The notes under the pieces were generated by a model. The model was not told the origin of the DNA and searched no databases. It worked only from the letters and a program-made list of their open reading frames with translations. Source: Sinohyriopsis cumingii (lineage: Eukaryota > Mollusca > Bivalvia > Unionida > Unionidae). Taken from it: DNA of 64,000 nucleotides. The DNA lies in contig JAPYKE020000279.1 of assembly GCA_028554795.2 (NCBI GenBank), positions 186,001 through 250,000 of the forward strand, written 5' to 3'. Made by a program: the position numbers and the translations under genes. Positions 32,048-44,006 of this stretch are shown piece by piece; the first letter of the stretch is position 1; each line of letters begins with the position of its first letter.

Positions 32048-32926
32048 TTACAATTCCTTAGTGAGCCAAGGTTTTAGGGTTCTTATACAGTTTGTTGAGG
32101 ACTTGGGGATAGATTCTTCTGCAATGGCGGTTAAAATAGATGTAAAATGCTGAATGGGATCGTTAACATTGAAAACTGTATCCTCATTCAGCCTAGTTTT
32201 ACAGAGTGTTTCGAACTTGGCCCAGTCGGCCTTCTTTAAATTCCATTGTGGAATTACTTCATCAATTGTAGAGTTATGATTTACAAGGGAGATTGGGAAG
32301 TGATCGCTGCTGTGAAGGTCATCAGCGACCTTCCATTCATAGTCCAAAAGCAGCGAAGGAGAACAAATTGTGAAATCGATGCATGTGTATGTACCCGTGC
32401 CTGGGTGTAAATATGTAGGTGTTTTGGTATTATATAGACACAGATCGTGTCTAGAAATAAGGTCTTCAACTTTGTGAGCTCTGTCACTTATATGATTCGA
32501 TCCCCATAAAATGTTATGGGCATTAAAATCCCCGAGTAAAACAAATGGCGCGGGAAGCTGTTGAACAAGGTCGTCTAATTCGTTTGGTACTAGGTTAGTG
32601 TTTGGTGGTAAGTAAATAGAGCAAAATGTAATCACTCGATGTAGAGTGACGCTTACAGCAATGGCTTGTAAATTGGTATTTAAATGAATGAAGCTATGAG
32701 GAGCTCTGTTGTTCACAATAACAGAAACTCCTCCTGATGCCCTATCAACATTTGGAGAGCAGGTGTTAAACAGGGAGTAGTTTTTAAATGTGATATTGTC
32801 CGTATCTTTCAAGAATGTTTCTTGAAGGCATAGTACCGCAGGATCATGTTCGTTTAAAAGCAGGAGAATATCATTGTAATTTGCTTTAAGTCCTCGACAA
32901 TTCCATTGTATGATAGTGTTTTTCAT
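32048..32926 (-). CDS. LINE ORF2 AP-type endonuclease segment (copy L3)
   Basis: 292 codons, His174 and Phe185 as in L2. Confidence 0.87.
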   Translation of the reverse strand: MKNTIIQWNCRGLKANYNDILLLLNEHDPAVLCLQETFLKDTDNITFKNYSLFNTCSPNVDRASGGVSVIVNNRAPHSFIHLNTNLQAIAVSVTLHRVITFCSIYLPPNTNLVPNELDDLVQQLPAPFVLLGDFNAHNILWGSNHISDRAHKVEDLISRHDLCLYNTKTPTYLHPGTGTYTCIDFTICSPSLLLDYEWKVADDLHSSDHFPISLVNHNSTIDEVIPQWNLKKADWAKFETLCKTRLNEDTVFNVNDPIQHFTSILTAIAEESIPKSSTNCIRTLKPWLTKEL

Positions 32927-32988
32927 TATAAATTTAAATGAAAGATTGTGGAGCTAGGTTAGACCTTTCGCAGAGGGAATTTGTTTTG

Positions 32989-33282
32989 TTATTTATCTGG
33001 AGGAAGTACGGGGGTGAATTTTTTGTTTGTAGGTCTGGCGTTCCCTTGAGCGCATGGAGCAGATTCTTCTGCATCCATGCTCTCAATGTCTCCAAACCTG
33101 TTATAAAGTTTGATGGGGTCATCTGACCCCTTTTGTTGCCTGTTTCCATGAGATTTATTTTTGTTTTTTGGTGATTTAGGTTGCTGGGTATTGCTGAATG
33201 TAGTTTGTGTAGATGCCGTGTTTCTCTGTGATTGGTAATGAGGGGTGTTTGAGCTTGGTGTTGAATCGGGTGCTTCTGTTTG
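32989..33282 (-). pseudogene. LINE ORF1 C-terminal remnant (copy L3)
   Basis: Same remnant and break as L1 and L2. Confidence 0.85.
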
Positions 33283-33380
33283 ATGGTTCCCTTGCTGTCA
33301 CTTCATTCAAAGGGTGTTGGAACTCTATTCATCACCATGGACACATTCAGAGTGTACCTTTTCATCAGAGAGAATGCAGT

Positions 33381-33410
33381 TATAATAATAATAATAATAA
33401 TAATAATAAT
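33381..33410. repeat. TAA microsatellite, 10 repeats (U3)
   Basis: Perfect trinucleotide run. Confidence 0.95.
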
Positions 33411-33493
33411 TAGAACTTTGTATAGCGCCTCATCTTTAGAAGCTCTAAGCGCTTTACAATATTAGACAACACCTATAAGATAAAAAAAACATA

Positions 33494-33793
33494 TAATGAA
33501 ATGATTACAAAAACAAACACCATGAAATTAGAAAACATAAAAAACATGCTGAAAATATATAAGGTAGGAAACATTATTAGGCTTTAAGTTTGTTCTTGCA
33601 GTCGAAAGAAGTGAGTTTCGAGAGCACTCTTGAATGGGATCATTAATGAAATGATTACAAAAACAAACACCATGAAATTAGAAAACATAAAAAACATGCT
33701 GAAAATATTTAAGGTAGGAAACATTATTAGGCTTTAAGTTTGTTCTTGCAGTCGAAATAAGTGAGTTTTGAGAGCACTCTTGAATGGGATCAC
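33494..33793. repeat. 150-bp tandem duplication (U3)
   Basis: Same two copies and three differences as U1. Confidence 0.9.
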
Positions 33794-35627
33794 TGTGTCT
33801 TTGTGTCTAAGTTCAGTGGGCAATTCATTCGACGTTGCTGGGCCCTGGTATGCAAAAGAACGCTGTCCATATGTCTTTGTTTTCAAAGTGGGAATAATGA
33901 GTATAAATTATTTAGTTATAAATATTTTGTAAGGATCAAATAGACCGCACACAACAACTCCTTCGTAAATGGGTTAGAATTCTCGACCACCGGCATCTAG
34001 GTAGAATAAGAGATTTGATTATTGTGACAGTGGGCAAAAATATATAAAGTATGCTAAATAATGTACTCAGAGAATTTCCTTCTATTGAGTGTTGTTCACG
34101 TTAACGCCGTTATCGATCGATACACTGATTTTGATTTTGGTATTATTTATATTTTTCTGTGCATATAGCCATATAAAAATTCGTTACATGTGAAAAGTGA
34201 TGATATTTAGTGCGTGTAGACAATTTTGAATGATATGAAAGTCCAAGAGATGGAAGCTTACTAAAACAAGGTTAAGTAGATTGAGTTTATGACATGAATC
34301 GTTTCTCATTTAGTTGCATCTCAGTTAGTGATAACGAATATCTTAAGCTGACTATAGTCGTATGACATGAACTGACTGGACATTCCTTTCCACTGCCATT
34401 TGTTTTTCTTCAGGTTGAAACAATAGATGCATTAATTGAGAAAAGGAAGGAATGATTGTAATTTATAAAAGGAAATATAAATGCATTGATTCCGGTTTAA
34501 TAATAAATTAGTGATGTATATGTTCTTTTAAATGGTAATACAGACAAATGCAGTATAGTTGTTATACAAATAGTAATTAAATATATTTAATAGATCAAAA
34601 GATCAAAATGAGCATTTCAATATTTCTTATTCCCATACCAAAAAGCGAAATTTTTTAGAATGTTTTTGGAAGTAAGCAAAGGGCTTCGAATCTCATTGAT
34701 CAGACAGTATTTGTAGCTAAAAGCAGGTAGAAATTAGACAAATTTTGAACTTTGAAATGTGATGGTATTGGGTCAACAATTTGGCCTCATTACTATCTCA
34801 GTGATTCCTATGTCTTTTTTTTCAATCCACAATGCCTAACAAGAAACTTAGATAACTAGGCGCTGAAATCGGTTTACTCTCTCTCTCTCTTTCTCCTCCG
34901 TGTGCTGAACGCACCCATACCTTCTAAGACTAAAAATTCACTCTAGCTTTGAGTTTTTGTACAGTTCCTTTGTATATGGCGCTTCGAACTGTTCTTAGAT
35001 ATCAAACAAATACTTACAAAATTACCCGTGTGAAATATAAAATAACCGCATTGTTGACGGATAAATTTAAGAGGACAAGCGGAATACCATTGATGCACCT
35101 TCTGCTGTTAATCCATTTTTGTTCATCGTATTTCGTCATTACTGCCATTCATAAGTTGCATACATTTGGTCCATTATATCAATCAATAGTCAGATCTTTC
35201 ATACTAAGCAAAAAAGTAGGATATGTTTCCAGAGTAACGTCGAAAATTAGCACTGTCTGAATCAACATGCAAAACAAGCCGCAATCAAGCTGAAATATGA
35301 ATCAAAGGCTTTTTATGGTACAGTTTAATAAGGACATTTCTTAATTTTCGCCAACCCAAAAGTGTGCCGCACTAAGTTTTCAACGTTATAGTACATCATA
35401 AATATAGTGAATATTTACGAGAATTTGAAGTAGTTAGTTTTAAGATAGACATACTGATACATATTGGAGTAGTAGCACTCTGGCGACAACAATGACGCTC
35501 GGGCGACAATGGGAACTAACATTACGCCTCTAGTTTGAAAACTAACACTCCCTCGTCAATTTAACATGAACCATATGTTTAACATTAGTATGACATTCTG
35601 ACCTCAAGGGAAAGGATAATGTTGAAC

Positions 35628-36544
35628 ATGTCCATGTGTTAAATGAGCATCAGTATTTACAAAGGGGAAATGCAATGTTCAAACCACGTCTACTAACCAA
35701 TGCAAACTTTTGACTGAGCAACATACATTCATCTTCTGAGTCACACCAACATTTACTAACCATCACGCCGCTTAAACTCACCAGCACCTAATCTCCACTT
35801 GAACAACACATACTCACGAACATGCCGTTTTGGTTGCCCAAACCCAAACTTATTAATAAACGACAAAGCAATGGGATGCTAACACATACACACAACCATC
35901 CATGAAAGGGTAGAAATGATCATGCACACACATCAACAGAAGCAGCCATGAATAGCAGTACTGCTCATATACTGTATATAGAAACATATTTAATTACTAT
36001 CGTACATCTAGTGAAAGGAAAGAAATATGTAGGAGTGCTTTCATATATATACAAAGTTACTAATATATCTCTAAAGGGTAAGATTATCCATTCACTATGC
36101 ACACAAACTTGCTACCACACTAAAGGCAACGGGCACTCATACACAAAACACATATAGTTATATCCTGATTTGAGTGGGACGTCGTTTAGGCTACCAAGTT
36201 AATAGTAATTCCTACGCATTATTTGTCCTACATAAAACCCACCTTGGATAAGAAAAGAACATATTTAGAAGGAACTGACATGGCCGTTCTGAAGTATTGG
36301 TTGCATCAAAATCAATGAAAGATATCCAGTATTCGACAGCAGTGTCTTGGTATTTAATCGGAACTATACAGTATTGTGCTGACATGCTATTACACCGAAT
36401 GCATACAGACATACATAATGATTGTAGAGAATTATGTCACCAACAGAAAACGTAGTACTTAAACAAATGACCCCAAACTTAGATAATCTGATTATAAGAG
36501 GTAATTCTGGAGTTGTTTAATACATTTCGAGTATCCATAGTCGA
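35628..36544. repeat. Direct repeat A (U3), 917-bp variant
   Basis: Two bases shorter than A of U1/U2: near 35955 it reads aatagcagtactg, as do U4 and A of U5. Confidence 0.92.
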
Positions 36545-39279
36545 CTCCATGGACTGCTTGAGGGCCGAATGAGGCCTTGCTCTAGCATTTCATCCAATAT
36601 TGCTTTTACCTCTTTCCGTTGCGCGAAAGGTATTCTATATGGCCGTTGTTTAATTGGTGTCTCCGAAGTTGTCTTTATACTGTGAGTTAAGATGTTTGTT
36701 CGACCAGGCCTAGTTGTTAGAACATCCTGAAATTCATTGCAAAGATTTCTAATATCCTCTCGTTGGTCTTTTGTCAAGTTTACCCCCAGCTTAACGCCAG
36801 CATCACCTTCACCTGCTCTTGGAGGAAAGTCAATATCCACACCATCGTTCTCGTCTGCCTTCGTCGCCAGCAGCACAGCACGCTTGTATCCACGCAGCAA
36901 GTTTATATGATAGGTAACTGTACCGCGCCTACCGGGTACAGATACCTGGTAGTTAACATCGTTTACCTTCCGGACCACACGATAAGGTCCCTGCCATTGT
37001 GCCTTCATCTTGGACGAACTTGATGGCAAGAGAATGAGGACTTCATCTCCAGGACTGAATTCTCGTGTTTTCGTGTGACGATCATACAGTGCCTTGATTT
37101 TCTTTTGGCGATCCAACAGATTATCTTTGACAAGAGCCCCGATGTCAGCCAACTTCTCACGCATTTTCACAACATGCTCCACAGTTGACTTCCTTACATC
37201 TTCCTCTCCTGTAAACAAGCCTTGTAAAATCTGCATTGGCCCCCTAACTGGCCAACCATACATCTCTAAGGGTGCAAATCCAGTTTCCTCATGTGGGACT
37301 TCGCGGTATGCAAACAACAAAAATGGCAACATCTCATCCCATTCATTCTTGTTGTCTATACAGAACTTCCGCAACATTGACTTCAAGGTCCCGTTAAAAC
37401 GTTCTACTTTTCCATTTGCTTGCGGGTGATACGGCGTTGTTGTAACTCCACGAATACCCACTAGTTCATACAGCTGTTTCAATAAGGTGCTAGTGAAGTT
37501 GGTCCCTTTGTCTGTTAATATGACCCTTGGAAAACCAACACGGCTAAACAGCTCAATCAGTGCTCTAGCTACATTAGTTGCCTCCATATCCTTCAAAGGA
37601 AAAGCTTCGGGATACCTCGTTGCATCATCAACAACCGTCAGAATGTATTTGCGTCCAGACTTCGTTCTAGATAACGGTCCAACAATATCCATTGCAATTT
37701 TTGAGAACGGTTCTGTTATCACCGGTGGGCATACCAGTGGTGCTTTCTCACCTGCAGTCTGTTTTGCTGTCATCTGGCATTCATGACACGATGTACAATA
37801 TCTTTTTACATCGGAAAACATTCCAGGCCAAAAGAACGATTGGAGAATCCTCTCTTTTGTTTTCTCCAAACCCAGGTGACCTGCAAGGGGTCGATCATGT
37901 GCCAGCTCCATTACCATTTTCCGTAATCCTGCTGGTACAACTATTTGCTCCCCTCCATGTGAACCATCACCAGATTGCCATTTCCGTCGCAAAATATCAT
38001 TCTCCCAGAAGAATGCCATTGGCTCCTCCTCAGCCTCTTCACGAGTAGCAAAGGACTTCTCTCTAATACTTTGCAGTGAAATATCCGCAATCTGTAGTTT
38101 CGACAACATGTCCGCATTCATTGCTGAAAGTTCGTCAACTTCAATGTCATCACGCTGATCAGGATCTTCTGTCTCGATGCTGTTGTTGACAAAGTCATTC
38201 TTACCCTCATGCTCACATTGATCAGTATTTTCCACAGCCCTCTCATCGTCGAGTCCTTTTAACATCGACCTCGTAACAACAAATGACCCTTTCTTGCTAA
38301 GTATATCCATCCCCAATAGGGCTTCAGCGGCTAGATTTGAAACAAGACCCACTTGCGCTGGTCCCTTATAATATGTAGTGTCGATATTTACCACAGCCAA
38401 CTGTGCGGTAAATGGCTGACCCACTGCTGTGTATAACTTAACCTTGTGCCCCTCCAGCTTGCAACTCTCATCAACAAGATCTTCTCTTATCAAGGCCATA
38501 TCTGATCCAGTGTCCTTCACAAACATGATCTCGCGCCCATTCACACATCCTGTTTCTGAAATAAACTTTTCACCAATTGTTGGCTTAACAAAACAAGTTG
38601 CCGGATTGCCACGATATTTCATGTCATCTGTTGGACAATACCTTGCAATATGTCCCCATTGTTTGCATCGATAACATTGCCTATTCTTCTGCTTGGACTG
38701 GTCTTTTATCGATGTTAGTTTTGCTTGCTGCTGTAAGTTCTGACAATTCATCTTGTTACTATTTACATTTATATTTTGATGAAACTTAATCCGCTGCCCT
38801 TGCTGTTGTAAATTTGTGGGAATATAATCTTCCGCGGCCTCTACGACTGGACTAGAGCCCTTGTTCCTCCTAATCCACTGTGCTTGATCTTGTGGCAAGG
38901 CTTTCAAGAAAAATTCCTCACGAAGACAAATAACTGGGTCATGATCTTCCAAGAAACGCTTTATGTGCTGATCAATCCTGGCCATCAGACCACGATACGT
39001 CTCAGTGCTTTCCTTCTTCATGCTCAACAGTGCCGTGAAATGTTCATGCGGTCTCTTTCCAAAACGATCAATCAGTCCTTTCCTGAGTTCCAGGTAATCA
39101 CCACAAGCTTGAGTTGCAACATATCTAGCCTCCCCTGTCAACAGAGTTCTTAGCTGTAATACTTTCAACTCGTCAGACCAATTGGCATGTTTTGCAATTG
39201 ATTCAAACTCTGCCAGGAAAGTCACAATATCCTCTCCTCGTTCATGGTCATATGCATGTAGCTTTACTTTTAATGGCAT
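36517..39279 (-). CDS. Gypsy Gag-PR-INT-(RT start) polyprotein, truncated (copy G3)
   Basis: 920 codons. Differs from G1/G2 at residue 441 (His for Arg, just before the integrase zinc finger) and residue 902 (family-typical Gly for Val). Confidence 0.9.
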   Translation of the reverse strand: MPLKVKLHAYDHERGEDIVTFLAEFESIAKHANWSDELKVLQLRTLLTGEARYVATQACGDYLELRKGLIDRFGKRPHEHFTALLSMKKESTETYRGLMARIDQHIKRFLEDHDPVICLREEFFLKALPQDQAQWIRRNKGSSPVVEAAEDYIPTNLQQQGQRIKFHQNINVNSNKMNCQNLQQQAKLTSIKDQSKQKNRQCYRCKQWGHIARYCPTDDMKYRGNPATCFVKPTIGEKFISETGCVNGREIMFVKDTGSDMALIREDLVDESCKLEGHKVKLYTAVGQPFTAQLAVVNIDTTYYKGPAQVGLVSNLAAEALLGMDILSKKGSFVVTRSMLKGLDDERAVENTDQCEHEGKNDFVNNSIETEDPDQRDDIEVDELSAMNADMLSKLQIADISLQSIREKSFATREEAEEEPMAFFWENDILRRKWQSGDGSHGGEQIVVPAGLRKMVMELAHDRPLAGHLGLEKTKERILQSFFWPGMFSDVKRYCTSCHECQMTAKQTAGEKAPLVCPPVITEPFSKIAMDIVGPLSRTKSGRKYILTVVDDATRYPEAFPLKDMEATNVARALIELFSRVGFPRVILTDKGTNFTSTLLKQLYELVGIRGVTTTPYHPQANGKVERFNGTLKSMLRKFCIDNKNEWDEMLPFLLFAYREVPHEETGFAPLEMYGWPVRGPMQILQGLFTGEEDVRKSTVEHVVKMREKLADIGALVKDNLLDRQKKIKALYDRHTKTREFSPGDEVLILLPSSSSKMKAQWQGPYRVVRKVNDVNYQVSVPGRRGTVTYHINLLRGYKRAVLLATKADENDGVDIDFPPRAGEGDAGVKLGVNLTKDQREDIRNLCNEFQDVLTTRPGRTNILTHSIKTTSETPIKQRPYRIPFAQRKEVKAILDEMLEQGLIRPSSSPWSRLWILEMY

Positions 39280-39288
39280 TGAAGATGT

Positions 39289-39612
39289 TTATTCAGTCGT
39301 GTTTTCTTGACGTTTTACTTTTTCTAACTCAATTTCCAAACGCTTCATTTCTAATCTTAATTTCTTTCTTTCCGTTTCCCATTCAAACTCCTGTCTTAAT
39401 TCAAATTCTCTTTCATTTTTCTTTGCGCTAGTTTTTCGCTTTGTTTCCTTGGGTGGTTGCATGTGCTCAAGGTTAAGTTCCTCTTCATACTCCATAACTT
39501 CATTATCTGTAAATTCCATCAAATTCTGTGCTGCCGCTTTTCTTCGTGGTCGTCCTGAAGCAACCGTGGCTCCCTCAACTTCGACATCATCAGCAACCGA
39601 CATAATGACCAA
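39289..39612 (-). CDS. Gypsy Gag N-terminal segment (copy G3)
   Basis: 107 codons, unchanged from G1, with the same TAA. Confidence 0.8.
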   Translation of the reverse strand: MVIMSVADDVEVEGATVASGRPRRKAAAQNLMEFTDNEVMEYEEELNLEHMQPPKETKRKTSAKKNEREFELRQEFEWETERKKLRLEMKRLEIELEKVKRQENTTE

Positions 39613-39899
39613 CTATATGTACGTACTGTAAGTTCTATCACTGTATTCACAGCCACTGGACTAGCTTTAATTATCTACGAGTTTCTGGGCTTACACGTGT
39701 ACACTCGTTACAGTGATACACACTTTGCACTTAGCAATTAACAACTGTACGTTATACACACAGTACAACCAGTCACTGCTAATATCACAGATTCACTGAA
39801 TTCACAGCTTTCAGAATTGTCAAACACAATTCCAACGTATTGAAAAAAATTCCAAATAATTCACACAGGATTTTGGAATCCGTACCGCTGCCACCAAAA

Positions 39900-40260
39900 T
39901 GTTACATTCGGGTTCAAAGGACACACAAACACCAAGTAAGGGTCCTACAACTTTATGTAAAATAAAGCTAAAATCTTAAAAAATAAACTAGAAAAAAAGT
40001 GTTCATTACAGTACCAAGCCCAGCTAAAAACTGCTTGCTCTATCACTCTGCTCTTGTTTTAGTAAGGGTTAGACACATGGAATTCTAATTAAATTAACAT
40101 TTGTGCCTTATCCAGGCCCAGATAGCCATGGGAAGATAAACAACAGCACTGAACCTGTTGACAGTCTCTGGTATCAAATATCCAGAATGCTGGGAATAAT
40201 GTTCTGCTGTCACTACTAACAATTAGATTCTGCTAGAATATGATACAGGCCCTTATAACA
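39900..40260 (-). repeat. Gypsy 5' LTR (copy G3)
   Basis: 361 bp with the same TGTTA...TAACA ends as G1; shares the G2 base near its middle. Confidence 0.85.
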
Positions 40261-41179
40261 ATGTCCATGTGTTAAATGAGCATCAGTATTTACAAAGGGG
40301 AAATGCAATGTTCAAACCACGTCTACTAACCAACGCAAACTTTTGACTGAGCAACATACATTCATCTTCTGAGTCACACCAACATTTACTAACCATCACG
40401 CCGCTTAAACTCACCAGCACCTAATCTCCACTTGAACAACACATACTCACGAACATGCCGTTTTGGTTGCCCAAACCCAAACTTATTAATAAACGACAAA
40501 GCAATGGGATGCTAACACATACACACAACCATCCATGAAAGGGTAGAAATGATCATGCACACACATCAACAGAAGCAGCCATGAATAGTGTTGTACTGCT
40601 CATATACTGTATATAGAAACATATTTAATTACTATCGTACATCTAGTGAAAGGAAAGAAATATGTAGGAGTGCTTTCATATATATACAAAGTTACTAATA
40701 TATCTCTAAAGGGTAAGATTATCCATTCACTATGCACACAAACTTGCTACCACACTAAAGGCAACGGGCACTCATACACGAAACACATATAGTTATATCC
40801 TGATTTGAGTGGGACGTCGTTTAGGCCACCAAGTTAATAGTAATTCCTACGCATTATTTGTCCTACATAAAACCCACCTTAGATAAGAAAAGAACATATT
40901 TAGAAGGAACTGACATGGCCGTTCTGAAGTATTGGTTGCAGCAAAATCAATGAAAGATATCCAGTATTCGACAGCAGTGTCTTGGTATTTAATCGGAACT
41001 ATACAGTATTGTGCTGACATGCTATTACACCGAATGCATACAGACATACATAATGATTGTAGAGAATTATGTCACCAACAGAAAACGTAGTACTTAAACA
41101 AATGACCCCAAACTTAGATAATCTGATTGTAAGAGGTAATTCTGGAGTTGTTTAATACATTTCGAGTATCCATAGTCGA
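40261..41179. repeat. Direct repeat B (U3)
   Basis: B-type throughout. Has G at 40941, where A of the same unit has T. Confidence 0.92.
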
Positions 41180-41605
41180 TTAGAGAACAATGATATGTAG
41201 AAAATGGCAATTTTCTTTAGCACAGCATCAACGAATTTTGTAAACATGCCCAAAGATCGGGGCATGCTGATTGGTTTTAGTTTTGCGACTCAACTGCCTG
41301 TCCCCATTCTCGCTTGGACAGCTAATAGCTGCTTAATCATCGTACCTCTCCTGCGCTTTTAAAGATACTGTATGAATAGCATGGTGGTATAGTTTATGTG
41401 TGCAGTTAGCTTTCATGGAAATCGCATGTAAGATACAAATGACGTTTCATACGCAATGCCAGCATCATTGGTAACAAAGTTGTAATAAAAACATAGCCAT
41501 AAAATAAAAGATACAAGTCCTCTGTCTCCCCAGGATTCTTATGATCGTGGTGAATCATGTGTTACCTCTCTTTCTACATCATTCTCTCTCAATCACTCTC
41601 TCACA

Positions 41606-41608
<3 letters not shown>

Positions 41609-41650
<42 letters not shown>
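41609..41650. repeat. CT microsatellite, 21 repeats (U3)
   Basis: Perfect TC run. Confidence 0.95.
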
Positions 41651-41652
<2 letters not shown>

Positions 41653-41679
41653 TGTATATCATGGAAATTGGTCCCGAAG

Positions 41680-41769
41680 CTCGAGATGATTAATGAAAAT
41701 GAAGATCGTTGCCAAACGGTCAGTTTAACTATTTCGATGTCAAACGGCAATCAGTTCCAAAGTAGAACC
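41680..41769 (+). other. Exon-like piece W (tentative)
   Basis: A 30-codon open stretch, 90 nt, followed by a good donor (ACC|gtaaga). Its frame is open further upstream through the CT run, so the 5' edge is unclear; the AG at 41678-41679 is only one possible acceptor. It exits in phase 0. Copies: 12154-12243, 26916-27005 and 53485-53574. I recognise no protein family. Confidence 0.2.
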
Positions 41770-42590
41770 GTAAGAAAATAATTGTCACAGATAATAAGAA
41801 CCAACATTTTTTGACATTGGTGCTAGTTTCATGGCGCATTTGCCTGAATTAAGCTGTCCATTTCTTCTATGATTCATCAGAATTGTCTCGATCCTTGTTA
41901 TGCTTGCCAATGCGAAAACTCATTGTCTAGGAGAATGTCCTGCCAACTTATCCTCTGTGTTTTCTTCATGCAGCCAATGTGAAAATAGTTCAGCTTTTTG
42001 GCATGACGTCTGTATACCATTCGAATTTATCGTGCATACAGCAGGGTCGGCATTACAATAGCTTTGTTGACATTTAGGCTTGTTTGCAGATTGATCCCTA
42101 TGCGCTCTTCTAATTTGCTTATAGTCTGCCAAAGACCACATTTACTTGAGCCGTTTCGGTGTTGCTTTCATCATAGATGTGAATTGCACCTGACAGTGTA
42201 CTGCTGAGTTAGTTGAACTTATCCACTACCTCGAGAGTTTAGCCATTTTACTGTGATGGTAGGTTCTACATAAGGCTTTCCTGTTGTAGGTTGGTTTAGC
42301 ACCAATGTCCTACTTATACTGATTGTGAGAGCAACACTGTTTCAAGCTGAAGCGAATTAGTCTATACAAATATTGGTCCCAAGCCCGAGTCGTTCTGGAG
42401 GTTGGCCAGGATTTTTTTTTAGGGTGGCAAAACTTATCAGAAGGTGGAAATGGAGTCGTGAGACTCAGAAAGAATATATTGTAGGGTCGGGGCCAAAAGA
42501 GGTTGGTAACCATTGCCATACATATTTTTGCATAACAGACACAGATTTGGGATTCAAGAACAGTCACTGTCTTTAACATTTTGCCTTTAG

Positions 42591-42656
42591 TCTCCTCCAA
42601 CTGAATGGAATGCCATCAATTCGGTACCTGATATCAACCCTTTTGTCACAGCCACG
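42591..42656 (+). other. Exon-like piece X (tentative)
   Basis: 66 nt between a strong acceptor (attttgcctttag) and a strong donor (CACG|gtaagc). It is open in two frames. In phase 0 it could join W upstream and Z downstream; in the other open frame it could join Y. Copies: 13065-13130, 27827-27892 and 54396-54461. Confidence 0.25.
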
Positions 42657-43226
42657 GTAAGCACCAGTAAGCATAACAGCGAACATCATACTGAAGAGGG
42701 GCTTCTTTGACTTCTTTGGCGACTGGATGGTTCTGATACATCATTTTAACTTCCTTCATTTACTGAATATCGCAACTACGAATTTTGTCTGGTTTAGTAT
42801 CACGGAAATAAATTAATTTTCATTGTAATTATTAGCACTTTTTCACATTTTAGTAAAGGGCATGACGCAATTATTTGTCCTCCAAAAGATAAATTATGGA
42901 CTAAAATTATCATCTGTCTTCACCAAAGGTATATTATTCAGTTCGTACATTAAATAGGGTCTTCTTCTATGTTTATGCTGCAGCTCCTTATCTTATTTGG
43001 CTGGATGTTTTCATTTCTTCTAAAATAAATGACACACATGTAAAGCCTTGATGTAGTTTCAAACATTACCCACCAGCCCCACCTCCTTCCTCAAACAGCG
43101 TTCAGCTATCGGGTGTATTTCATCTGGATGTTGAAGGATGGAACTTTGCTTTTATGACGAGAAACCCTCTTGTTATAAAACTTTCCACCTACGTGTTTTA
43201 TTAAAACCATTTCTATATTTCTTCAG

Positions 43227-43275
43227 ATATCCTACCAAAGTTGTTATAAGCGACAACGACTACTTTCTATCTTTT
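43227..43275 (+). other. Exon-like piece Y (tentative)
   Basis: 49 nt between acceptor atatttcttcag and donor TTTT|gtaagc. One frame accepts two bases from X and exits in phase 0, compatible with Z. Copies: 13701-13749, 28463-28511 and 55030-55078. Confidence 0.2.
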
Positions 43276-43712
43276 GTAAGCACCTGTACTGCATGATAAT
43301 CAGTTTAAATTATCTTCTTGATACCAAATATTCTATATTGCTCATTTCTTATGAAAGTGGCCTTAAGTTCCAGGATCAGGTCAGTAAACAATATAAAGTA
43401 GCCATCTGGTCTAAATATTATTTGCATTTTGGTAGATTTAGAACAATATTTAATATAGTACATATACATATTTTAACACAGCCGTATAGCAGTGTTGGAG
43501 ACAAACCAAGATAAGGATACATATTCTCTCTCCAATATTGATGGGATTTGTACCTGCGCACAACGTTATGTGAAGATGCATCATTCAATCCTTGGCGACT
43601 TTAAAATGCCGACTACAAATCTTCAGTAATTCATTGAAGACGGTATATAACATCATATACTAGAAAAGGGTGCGACGTCCTAATTACAATAATGTACATT
43701 AAGGCTAACCTC

Positions 43713-43726
43713 AAGTATAAAAAGGA
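43713..43726. repeat. LINE L4 target-site duplication, left copy
   Basis: 14 bp, aagtataaaaagga, identical to 49464-49477 on the other side of L4. Confidence 0.95.
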
Positions 43727-44006
43727 TTGATTGATTGATTGATTGTTTGTTTTTTAACGGCGCATCAGCACTGTTAGGCTATTTAGCGCCAAACAAAGTG
43801 TTATTTGTATAATCTTTTAAAACTTATAAAAGGTCCTATATCGACCAGCGATATAAAAGAACAAATGGTTGAAATTAAAAACGGTAAGATGGTAACGGTG
43901 CAAAATAAAGCTTCCCGATCAACGGGAAATGTAGAAAAGATGAATAAGTATTAAAATGGGACGGTATATATATTGCATAAAACTGCACAAGGTGATAGCA
44001 TAAAAG

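Larger units (their letters stand above)
28963..33282 (-). mobile_element. I/Nimb-like LINE, 5'-deleted copy L3
   Basis: Target sequence 28949-28962 on the 3' side, shared 5' break at 33282, same three frameshifts. Confidence 0.92.
36545..40260 (-). mobile_element. Gmr1-like Gypsy fragment, copy G3
   Basis: Same borders as G1 and G2. Confidence 0.92.
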